Source: Shewanella sp. GD04112
GTDB lineage: Bacteria; Pseudomonadota; Gammaproteobacteria; Enterobacterales; Shewanellaceae
Length of the DNA stretch: 64,000 bases
NCBI RefSeq assembly: GCF_029835735.1
Contig: NZ_JAOEAL010000001.1
Span: forward strand, 2,170,001-2,234,000
Direction: 5' to 3'
Below the pieces are notes generated by a model. It made no database searches. It saw only the letters and a list, made by a program, of their open reading frames with translations, and was not told where the DNA came from. The position numbers and the translations under genes are program-made. Below are positions 26,889-34,878 of the stretch, piece after piece. Position 1 is the first letter of the stretch; every line of letters starts with the position of its first letter.

Positions 26889-27230
26889 TTACAGCACTGC
26901 ATCAGGCAAGCAGTAAGTTATGCTTTTATCTGCCATAGCATAACAGGTTTGGTCATTCTTTTCGGGTGAGGGCCTTATGAAGAGACCTGGGTTGCCATTA
27001 ACACGAATAAGCTGCGATTGATTATCCTGTTTCATAAAAATGGTTCCTCCATTTTCGAGCAAGACATCAACTAGGTATTCGCTCATATTGGCGCAAATTG
27101 CGATATCGCAGGATTCAGAGCGTTCTTCCTGCCCATTAATAACGAGGCATTGTGAAGTCACCTCATCACAACCTGCCCATGAGGCGGGGTTAAAAGCCAA
27201 CAATAGTAAAAAACCAGAAAGGTATTTCAT
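26889..27230 (-). CDS. Exported cysteine-containing protein of unknown function
   Basis: A 113-residue protein with a signal peptide (residues 1-19, ending PASWAG). The mature part has six cysteines (CDEVTSQC, CDIAIC, CYAMAD, YCLPDAV), suggesting disulphides in the periplasm. No family recognised. The region from 27231 to 27508 contains the divergent upstream sequence shared with yoaA. Confidence 0.65.
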   Translation of the reverse strand: MKYLSGFLLLLAFNPASWAGCDEVTSQCLVINGQEERSESCDIAICANMSEYLVDVLLENGGTIFMKQDNQSQLIRVNGNPGLFIRPSPEKNDQTCYAMADKSITYCLPDAVL

Positions 27231-27508
27231 TGAATCATCCTGTCGCGTTATAAACGTTCATCCGTGGCAAGGAGCACCAATCTTTTAAGCGTATTTTCGA
27301 CTGGCCACCAAACTTCGTAATATTCTCGCATAGAACTATGTGCATGTTGAATTCGGTGCAGGACTGAAACTATTGGTATTATTAGGCGGGCTTAATTACA
27401 CTGCGGCCTTACGGAGTCAGGCTCCTTAATAATTGTTTACGACTTAAGCCACAGTCCGCCATCTTAGAACCGTATTATGTTAACCCTATTAAAGGACCTC
27501 GCACGCCC

Positions 27509-29512
27509 TTGAATCACTCCCGACGCCCAGCGATGCGGCAAGCCAAACTTCAGCAATCCAATCTGCAGTCGAGCGACGCTCAACGTCCAATGAGCCGATT
27601 GGCGAGTGAAGTGCTGCGCGCTTTTGCCAGCGATGGGGTGCTTGCCAAGCATATTCAAGGGTTTAGTGCGCGTCAGAGTCAGATTGAAATGGCGCAAATC
27701 ATCAGTGAAGCGATTGCCAGTAAGGGCAATGCACTGATTGAAGCGGGCACTGGGGTCGGTAAAACCTTCGCGTATTTAATTCCGGCGATCTTAAGTGGCA
27801 AGCAAGTAATCGTGAGCACGGGCAGTAAAAACCTGCAGGAGCAATTGTTTTTAAAGGATTTACCCGCATTGACATCTATGCTTGGGATTGCGCCCAAGCT
27901 TGCGTTATTAAAAGGCCGCAATAACTATTTATGCCAATATCGACTCGATAGGCAGATGCAGGAGGCCAGCCATATTGAGCCGCGCTTATTGGATGATTTG
28001 CTCAAAATCAATCAATGGGCGGGTATGAGCAAAGATGGTGATATCGGTGGCTTAACCTCTGTTGCTGAAAACTCACCCGCGCTTCCCTTAGTGGTCAGTA
28101 CCAAAGAGACCTGTCTTGGCCAGCGCTGCGAATTTTATGATGCCTGTTTTACCCGCAAGGCCCGCAGCCGCGCCATGGACGCAAAAATCATCGTGGTGAA
28201 TCATCACTTATTCTTTGCCGACAGCGTGTTAAAGGATACGGGCTTTGCCGAGCTGTTGCCCGATCCCGATGTCGTGATCTTCGATGAGGCGCATTTGTTG
28301 CCAGACATCTGCGTCAGTTACTTTGGGCAGCAATCGTCGAGTCGCACCATCGATGATTATCTGCAAAAGTTATTGCAGATTTATCAAACCGAGCTCAGCG
28401 ATACGGGGCAGATTGCTCAATTTTGTCAGCGCTGTTTAACCAAGTTAAGTGATTGGCATAATGCGTTATTTTCGAGCGGCGAGTCGGACTGGCGGATGCA
28501 GCTTGGTAATAAATCCATCGCCTTAGCCTCTTGGGATTTATTGGCTGAATTAACCGCACTGCAAAAGCTGTTACTTGTACACGTGGGGCGCAGTGAATTA
28601 TTGGATGATATTGCGGTAAAGCTGACTGAGCTTAATCATAAACTGACTCAATTTTTTAATTGTGATAACCCGCAGGCGGCGTACAGCGTTGAGTTTGGTA
28701 GCCGATTTGTCATGCTACGTATGTCACCCATCAATATTGCTCGCGAGTGCCAGCAGCTATTTGTCGCCAATACTAGCTGGATTTTTACCTCGGCGACCTT
28801 GCAAGTGAACCGCAGCCTAGGGCATTTTGCACAGGAGCTTGGGATAAGCGATGCCAAGGCGCATATTTTAGACAGTCCCTTTGATTATCCGCGTCAGGCG
28901 TTATTTTGTGTGCCGAGGCAACTGGGAAATGTGGCGAATCAACAGCAAGCGCTTAAGCAGTTAGTCGATGTGTGTGTCAAAGCGATTGAGGCGGCGCAGG
29001 GGCGAACCTTTATTCTGTTTACCAGCCATAAAATGCTCGAGCAAACCGCGCTGGCATTGCGCACACGAACTCAATATCCGCTATTGGTGCAAGGGCAGGC
29101 GGGCAAGCAGAGTCTGCTGACCAAGTTTCGCCAACTAGGGAATGCGGTGTTACTGGGCACGAGCAGTTTTTGGGAAGGGGTGGACGTGCGCGGCAAGTTA
29201 TTAAGCTGCGTAATTATCGATAAGCTGCCCTTTGTGTCTCCCGATGAGCCGCTTTACCGTGCCCGCGCCGACAATATCAGCCGTCAGGGCGGCGATCCTT
29301 TTACTCAAGTGTCGTTACCTCAAGCGATTATTGCGCTCAAACAAGGGGTTGGACGTTTGATCCGTGACGAAAAGGACTGCGGGGTACTCATTCTTTGTGA
29401 TAATCGAATTGTGAATCGCGCCTACGGACAGGCGTTTTTAAACTCATTGCCGCCGATGGCGCGCACCCGAGATTTAGACCAAGCCCTGCAATTTTTAAGG
29501 AAAATCCCTTAA
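27509..29512 (+). CDS. yoaA: DinG-family ATP-dependent DNA helicase YoaA
   Basis: A superfamily 2 helicase of the XPD/DinG group. Walker A is EAGTGVGKTFAYL and the DEAH box is IFDEAHLLPD. Four cysteines typical of the Fe-S domain are in NNYLCQYR and CLGQRCEFYDAC. Motif VI-like QGVGRLIRDEKDCG is near the C-terminus. YoaA is linked to DNA-damage tolerance and replication repair. The long frame opens with a TTG at 27509 (AAAGGA upstream). In-frame ATGs at 27533 and 27590 are alternatives, the last closest to the E. coli start. Confidence 0.92.
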   Translation: MNHSRRPAMRQAKLQQSNLQSSDAQRPMSRLASEVLRAFASDGVLAKHIQGFSARQSQIEMAQIISEAIASKGNALIEAGTGVGKTFAYLIPAILSGKQVIVSTGSKNLQEQLFLKDLPALTSMLGIAPKLALLKGRNNYLCQYRLDRQMQEASHIEPRLLDDLLKINQWAGMSKDGDIGGLTSVAENSPALPLVVSTKETCLGQRCEFYDACFTRKARSRAMDAKIIVVNHHLFFADSVLKDTGFAELLPDPDVVIFDEAHLLPDICVSYFGQQSSSRTIDDYLQKLLQIYQTELSDTGQIAQFCQRCLTKLSDWHNALFSSGESDWRMQLGNKSIALASWDLLAELTALQKLLLVHVGRSELLDDIAVKLTELNHKLTQFFNCDNPQAAYSVEFGSRFVMLRMSPINIARECQQLFVANTSWIFTSATLQVNRSLGHFAQELGISDAKAHILDSPFDYPRQALFCVPRQLGNVANQQQALKQLVDVCVKAIEAAQGRTFILFTSHKMLEQTALALRTRTQYPLLVQGQAGKQSLLTKFRQLGNAVLLGTSSFWEGVDVRGKLLSCVIIDKLPFVSPDEPLYRARADNISRQGGDPFTQVSLPQAIIALKQGVGRLIRDEKDCGVLILCDNRIVNRAYGQAFLNSLPPMARTRDLDQALQFLRKIP

Positions 29513-29555
29513 TCGTCTTGTGATCTAATACGTCATGCTTGCCGAACAACGGATG

Positions 29556-29578
29556 AAAAAGGCCTGCCGTAGCAGGCC
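29556..29578 (-). terminator. Terminator of the TonB-dependent receptor gene
   Basis: On the minus strand GGCCTGC and GCAGGCC form a 7-bp GC stem with a 4-base loop followed by TTTTT, just past the receptor stop. Confidence 0.85.
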
Positions 29579-29586
29579 GTTAAAGA

Positions 29587-31536
29587 TTAAAAGCTTGCCG
29601 TTACCCCAGCATAGACACTGCGGCTCTTTTGAATGTAATCCAAATCGGTGGCAATTTGATCGCGCTCGGCATCTGTCAGGTTAGTTACTCCTAGTTTGAC
29701 CCTAAACATTGGGTTTATTTGATAATTAACGCCGATATCTAATGAGCCATAACCATCAGACTTGACCTTAGTTCGCAGATATTGTTCACCCGTGTAGTGG
29801 TAGGCGATAAAGGTGGATAATCCCTCCAGCGCTTGCCATTGCAGTTTGAGGTTGTAGCTATCTTCGGGTGTTAGGGTAAAAGGCGCGCCATTTTGCTTAT
29901 CCTTGGCATCGGTTTTACTGTAGTTGCCACTCAGGCTTAAGCTGTCGGTTAACTCGTACCATGCCTGCAATTCCCACCCGGTAATCTTAGCTTCATTAAC
30001 GTTTTGATAAGTGAGTACCGCGCCAGGGGTTCTGTCCCAAGTTTCGGTGATGATTTTGTTTTCCACATCATTGTGGAAATAGGTGACTGAACCGCCAAAA
30101 TCGTCCGCTTGATATTGGGTCGATAGCTCGTAGTTGACCGAAGTTTCGGGTTGTAAATCGCCATTCCCGGCCACAGAGCAGGCGCCGCGACAGGCTGGGA
30201 TAATATAATCGGCTTGAGACTGCGACATATTCGGAGCTTTAAAGGCTTTACCCCCACCACCTTTGACCACCCATTCGGAACTGAGCGGATAAACCAGATA
30301 CAGACGAGGGCTAAATTCGGTGCCATACACATCGTGGTGATCGACTCGTCCGCCGAGGGTGAGGCTAAGTTCCCCTAAACTGAATTCGTCCTGCAGATAC
30401 AGCGCCGCTTGGCTATCGTCTAGCGTGCCATCGCCTAAAATATTGCGGCTGTTCTCAAGTTTGGTCCAACGGTATTCGGCGCCGCCAGTGAGCATATGTT
30501 CGCCGAGTAACACTGTGGTTTGCCCATCAAGATTGTGGTTTGTTTGAGTAATATGGCCAATTTGTGCGATCAGCGCCGAATTATCGGTCACTTCGACATT
30601 TTCATAATAATAGCGTAAGCGCGTATCGCCCCAATCCCAGCGGCCATTATGGGTAAGGCCTGAACTGATGCGTTCTGCCTGCTGGTTGTTGGTCAGGATA
30701 GTGCCGTAGTTATTCCAATCGGATTCACGCTCATCGTTGGCGTAACTGATATCAAATTGCAGATCCTGCTGCGTGTCGATTAACCATTGTAGATTGGCTA
30801 AGGCGCTGATTTCATCCCTATCTTCAAGCGCATCTATGGCCGGTTTTAAGTCAGAACGCCATGCATCACGTTTATTGCTATCTACAATCAAGTTCGCCAG
30901 CAGTTTGTCTTTAATGAGCGCACCGCTGCTGTAGAAGTTGTATTTAGTGCTATCTCCACCTTCACCACTGGTTGGCGTGTCGTATTGCACGCCAATACTG
31001 GTTTGCCAGCTTTCGGTCGGTTGACGTAGGATGACGTTGACTACACCGCCCAAAGCTTCGGAGCCATAGAGGGACGACATGGGGCCACGGACAAGTTCAA
31101 TACGCTCGATGGCTGACATGGGGATAGACGATAGGTCAAAGTCATTACCGTAGTTGGAGGTTAGCGCCTCACGGGAATTGACGCGGCGACCATTGATTAA
31201 GATTAAGGTGTAGTCGGAATCTAGGCCGCGAAGGCTGATTTCGTTACGGCCATAGGGCGTACCTTCACTGATATTCACTCCCTGTAAATAGCGAACGGCG
31301 CTGGCGAGATCGTCGATCACTAAAGCTTCAAGCTCACTACGATTGATCACCGAAACCGATGCTGGCGCCGAGAGCTCGGAGTGTTGTGTTTGAGTGGCAG
31401 TGATGACCATGCGTTCCATCTCGGGCGCATCTTGTGCTTGAGCGAGTGTGGCGGCCGCGCTCAGTGTTAAGGCGATGGCGCAGGTGAGGGCGTTACGGGA
31501 AAATCGCGGCAGGCGGATATCAGGTTGTGCAGGCAT
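29587..31536 (-). CDS. TonB-dependent outer-membrane receptor (siderophore/colicin type)
   Basis: A 649-residue TonB-dependent receptor. The signal peptide ends near LAQAQ. A plug domain follows (VITATQTQHSELSAPASVSV through VRGPMSSLYGSEALGGVVNV), then a 22-strand-type barrel ending in the C-terminal aromatic (AGVTASF). The plug wording resembles FepA/IrgA/CirA receptors for catecholate siderophores, but the ligand is unproven. I set the start at the ATG at 31536, with AAGGAAG upstream. A good Fur box lies about 27-45 bp upstream of the start, so iron repression is likely. It is single, with no exporter or TonB genes nearby. Confidence 0.92.
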   Translation of the reverse strand: MPAQPDIRLPRFSRNALTCAIALTLSAAATLAQAQDAPEMERMVITATQTQHSELSAPASVSVINRSELEALVIDDLASAVRYLQGVNISEGTPYGRNEISLRGLDSDYTLILINGRRVNSREALTSNYGNDFDLSSIPMSAIERIELVRGPMSSLYGSEALGGVVNVILRQPTESWQTSIGVQYDTPTSGEGGDSTKYNFYSSGALIKDKLLANLIVDSNKRDAWRSDLKPAIDALEDRDEISALANLQWLIDTQQDLQFDISYANDERESDWNNYGTILTNNQQAERISSGLTHNGRWDWGDTRLRYYYENVEVTDNSALIAQIGHITQTNHNLDGQTTVLLGEHMLTGGAEYRWTKLENSRNILGDGTLDDSQAALYLQDEFSLGELSLTLGGRVDHHDVYGTEFSPRLYLVYPLSSEWVVKGGGGKAFKAPNMSQSQADYIIPACRGACSVAGNGDLQPETSVNYELSTQYQADDFGGSVTYFHNDVENKIITETWDRTPGAVLTYQNVNEAKITGWELQAWYELTDSLSLSGNYSKTDAKDKQNGAPFTLTPEDSYNLKLQWQALEGLSTFIAYHYTGEQYLRTKVKSDGYGSLDIGVNYQINPMFRVKLGVTNLTDAERDQIATDLDYIQKSRSVYAGVTASF

Positions 31537-31562
31537 TTCATTCTTCCTTGTAAAATTTTGGC

Positions 31563-31581
31563 GAATGATAATTATTCTTAA
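31563..31581 (-). promoter_or_regulatory. Fur box upstream of the TonB receptor
   Basis: GAATGATAATTATTC (plus-strand view) is a near-palindromic match to the Fur consensus GATAATGATAATCATTATC, immediately upstream of the receptor start. Confidence 0.75.
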
Positions 31582-31843
31582 ATGTGCCAGCAAGTTGCTC
31601 TCGTCGAGAAACGTGTAAAGCTAGTGTAAATATTTGCATGAATAACAATAAGATATGGTATCTGATGCGGTTATCTTGTGGTACGTGATAACAAAGTGCC
31701 TAACCAATTACCGCTACAAACGACTGGCGCTCCAACCCATGAATTTGTTTGGTGTCCGGCGCAATAAGACGATGCTAGAGAAACTTAAAAATCAAATACG
31801 CAAGCGAGGGAAGAAAGGGGAAAGGACGTTACAGAAGAAATAA

Positions 31844-31867
31844 AGAAGGGATAAAACTATCCCTTCT
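31844..31867. terminator. Terminator of the chemotaxis receptor gene
   Basis: AGAAGGGATA and TATCCCTTCT form a perfect 10-bp stem with a 4-base loop. On the minus strand TTATTTCTTC follows. The rest of 31594-31892 shows no convincing gene. Confidence 0.75.
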
Positions 31868-31892
31868 CAGCTTAACTCAGACTTTTTAAGAA

Positions 31893-33410
31893 TTAGACTT
31901 TTAATCCAACCATCAGTTGGTCAAGTTGTCCCGCAGTGGCTTGCAATTCATCACAACCCGACACAGACTGGTTCGCCGATTGCTCGACATCGTGGGATTG
32001 ATTGCGAATTTCCATCAGATTGGTCGCGATTTCGTTAGCCACAGCCGATTGTTCTTCGGCTGATGTTGCGATTAGCACACTCATTTCGAACACACGGCTG
32101 CTGTGGTGGGCAATTGACTCGAGATCTTTACCCGTTTGCAGCACATGTTGCTTGCCTTCACTCGCTTGGCTAACGGTGCGCGACATGACTTGCGTCAGGT
32201 TGCGGCTACCTTGTTGCAATGACTCGATCATCGACTTGATTTCAACCGTTGCTGCCTGTGTGCGACCGGCAAGGGTTCTCACCTCATCGGCGACCACCGC
32301 AAAACCTCGGCCCTGTTCGCCTGCGCGCGCCGCTTCAATCGCGGCGTTGAGGGCGAGTAGGTTCGTCTGCTGCGAAATGGCATTAATGGTCGACACTACT
32401 TCATCAATTTTACTGGCGTTTTCGTTGAGGATATTCACCGCATCTGAGGCCGCAGAAATCTCATCAGACAGTACATCAATCGCGCTAACTGTGGTTTCAA
32501 TATCCTTAGAGCCCGCATTCACCTGCTGATTCGCCTCTTGGGTTTCGGCTGAAGATTGCTCGGCGTTACGCGCCACTTCTTTAACCGCGGCGGTCATTTC
32601 TTCCATTGCCGTGGCTAAGGAATCGAGATGCTGACGTTGATTGACCGCAAGGGCTTGTCCTTGCTGCGCCGTGCTTCTAAAAGATGAAACCACTTCCCGA
32701 ATTTTGCTGGTGGATTCAGCGATTTGCTTTACTAGGGTATGTTGACGTTCAACGAGAGTGTCGATGCTGATCGCAAGAATGCTGAACTCATCTTTCACTT
32801 CGAAGAAGTTTAATCGGCCAGTCAAATCCCCCGAAGCGGCACGTTTGAGCGCCATAACAGTGGTATAGAGTGCGCCACCCACAAAGGTGGAAATGTAATA
32901 GCTAAAGAGGAAGAGCACGAATAACAGCACCGCCATCACGCTATAAACCAAGAGATTATCGGCAGATAACAGGGCATCGAGTTGACGCTCGTCCACGGGA
33001 ATAATGGTTAGCATATTGTGCTCGTTCACTGAGCTTATCGCCCTTTGAGGTGAACTGCTGGTATCGATACCGCCACCGCTGCGCGCAATGGTTTGCGCGC
33101 GGCTGTCGGCCTCTGAAACCGTGATAATTCGAACATTCTGCATCCCTTGGCTTAACAGATTAGGGAGATTTTGTTGTTCTTGTTCGGGCAGTTTGTTATA
33201 GACCTGCGCCGCGAGTTGATTGATTTTCTGTGACGAGTCCTGAATGCCGTTCAAATGGCTTTCGAGCAGGGTGTCCCTAAACTGAGTATTTAAAAAGACC
33301 GCTAATCCCACAATCATAAACATGGGAACTAGGGCGAGAATTGCAAACTTGGTTTTTAAGGTCATGTGGATAAGATATTGATCTATCCAGCGAAATTTAA
33401 CTTCTTTCAT
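31893..33410 (-). CDS. Methyl-accepting chemotaxis protein
   Basis: A 505-residue chemoreceptor. TM1 is near residues 20-40 (FAILALVPMFMIVGLAVF) and TM2 near 165-190 (VYSVMAVLLFVLFLFSYYIS). Between them lies a small periplasmic sensor domain of about 125 residues. A HAMP segment and the cytoplasmic coiled coil follow, with the conserved hairpin tip QQTNLLALNAAIEAARAGEQGRGFAVVADEVRTLAG. Start at the ATG at 33410 with GAGGCGCTA upstream. Ligand unknown. It is monocistronic and divergent from pheS. Confidence 0.95.
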   Translation of the reverse strand: MKEVKFRWIDQYLIHMTLKTKFAILALVPMFMIVGLAVFLNTQFRDTLLESHLNGIQDSSQKINQLAAQVYNKLPEQEQQNLPNLLSQGMQNVRIITVSEADSRAQTIARSGGGIDTSSSPQRAISSVNEHNMLTIIPVDERQLDALLSADNLLVYSVMAVLLFVLFLFSYYISTFVGGALYTTVMALKRAASGDLTGRLNFFEVKDEFSILAISIDTLVERQHTLVKQIAESTSKIREVVSSFRSTAQQGQALAVNQRQHLDSLATAMEEMTAAVKEVARNAEQSSAETQEANQQVNAGSKDIETTVSAIDVLSDEISAASDAVNILNENASKIDEVVSTINAISQQTNLLALNAAIEAARAGEQGRGFAVVADEVRTLAGRTQAATVEIKSMIESLQQGSRNLTQVMSRTVSQASEGKQHVLQTGKDLESIAHHSSRVFEMSVLIATSAEEQSAVANEIATNLMEIRNQSHDVEQSANQSVSGCDELQATAGQLDQLMVGLKV

Positions 33411-33880
33411 TAGCGCCTCGATAAATTGGGCTGTGACCAAATGGATATCGGTCGGTTTGCCATAGACTTTATGATTTTCTGTTTAGTAAGCAGTTGCTTG
33501 TATTATTGTTGTCCAATTGCGGCATTTTTGTTTGTTTTGCAGCAATTTTGGCAAGGTACAAACATAAGTTTACAGTTTAGTTACATGTGTCGCTAGTGGT
33601 TAGTGTCCGATGAGGCGATTGCTGTAAAAATCAGCAAATGTTTTTCCAAGGTGTCAAACTCGACGGATTTGTTGGGGTAACACATGAATTTGCATGATAA
33701 AAACCCCGAATAAACCCTAGTAATATGCCGCTCGCTCGCGTAAAATTTCTCTCCTTTTATTTCGTTATAGCTAGCAAAGCGTCTGGCATTAACGCCCGAT
33801 AACCTGAGCACCCAAATAGCCTGAAAGTTTGGCGCCCATAGCACTTGTTTATCAAGCGCGACTATGCAGTGGAAGAGAAA
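33411..33880. other. Divergent upstream region between the chemoreceptor gene and pheS
   Basis: About 470 bp with no well-supported gene. It should contain both promoters. A 19-codon frame rich in phenylalanine (33638-33697) is noted separately but lacks a ribosome-binding site and a clear attenuator. Confidence 0.5.
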
Positions 33881-34864
33881 ATGCAGCAGTTAACTGAGAT
33901 CGTAGAACAAGCCTTAGTCATTATTGACCAGGCCAGTGATCTAAAAGCACTGGATGATATCCGTGTCGATTACCTAGGTAAGAAGGGTAAGATCACCGAC
34001 ATGATGAAAATGATGGGCAGCTTAAGTCCTGAAGAAAAACCCGCTTTTGGTCAGGCGGTCAATGATGCGAAGCAGGCCATTCAACAGAAATTAACTGAGC
34101 GCATCGACGGCCTGAAAAGTGCCGAACTGGAAGCCAAGTTAATCGCCGAAAAGATTGATGTGACGCTACCTGGCCGCACTATCGACATCGGTGGCTTACA
34201 CCCAGTGACGCGCACCATTGAACGTATCGAAACCTTTTTTGGGGAATTAGGGTTTACGGTAAAACAAGGGCCAGAAATCGAAGATGACTTCCATAACTTC
34301 GACGCCTTGAATATCTCTGAGCATCACCCAGCGCGTGCCGACCACGATACGTTTTATTTTAATCCTAAGCTGATGCTGCGTACCCAAACGTCGGGCGTGC
34401 AGATCCGTACTATGGAAACTGAAAAGCCGCCATTGCGGATTATTTCACCGGGTCGTGTGTATCGTAACGACTACGACCAAACTCACACGCCAATGTTCCA
34501 CCAAGTGGAAGGTTTGCTGGTGGATGAAAACGTTAACTTCGCCGAATTAAAAGGCGTGTTACACGACTTCCTGCGTAACTTCTTCGAGGAAGATTTGCAG
34601 GTGCGTTTCCGTCCTTCTTATTTCCCATTCACTGAACCTTCAGCCGAAGTGGACGTGATGGGTAAAAACGGCAAATGGTTAGAAGTGTTAGGCTGCGGTA
34701 TGGTGCACCCGAACGTGCTACGTAGCGTGGGCATCGATCCAGAAAAATACTCTGGTTTTGCTTTTGGTATGGGCGTTGAGCGTTTAACTATGCTGCGTTA
34801 CGGCGTAAACGATCTACGTGCGTTTTTCGAAAACGACCTGCGTTTCTTGAAGCAATTTAAATAA
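33881..34864 (+). CDS. pheS: Phenylalanyl-tRNA synthetase alpha subunit
   Basis: A 327-residue catalytic subunit of the alpha2-beta2 enzyme. An N-terminal coiled-coil region precedes the class II catalytic core: motif 2 is RIISPGRVYRNDYDQTHTPMFHQVEG and motif 3 is GFAFGMGVERLTMLRYG. I use the ATG at 33881, with GGAAGAGAAA ahead of it; this gives the same length as E. coli PheS. pheT follows 14 bases downstream. Confidence 0.98.
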   Translation: MQQLTEIVEQALVIIDQASDLKALDDIRVDYLGKKGKITDMMKMMGSLSPEEKPAFGQAVNDAKQAIQQKLTERIDGLKSAELEAKLIAEKIDVTLPGRTIDIGGLHPVTRTIERIETFFGELGFTVKQGPEIEDDFHNFDALNISEHHPARADHDTFYFNPKLMLRTQTSGVQIRTMETEKPPLRIISPGRVYRNDYDQTHTPMFHQVEGLLVDENVNFAELKGVLHDFLRNFFEEDLQVRFRPSYFPFTEPSAEVDVMGKNGKWLEVLGCGMVHPNVLRSVGIDPEKYSGFAFGMGVERLTMLRYGVNDLRAFFENDLRFLKQFK

Positions 34865-34878
34865 CGGAGCTGTATAGC

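Noticed and set aside
31655..31843. A 62-codon frame downstream of the Fur box region, ending in a lysine/arginine-rich tail
   Set aside because: No good start context and no recognisable family. The basic tail could be real, but support is too weak to list as a gene.
32002..32529. A 175-codon frame antisense to the chemoreceptor signalling domain
   Set aside because: It mirrors the conserved repeat-rich coiled coil of the receptor and has no ribosome-binding site or recognisable domain.
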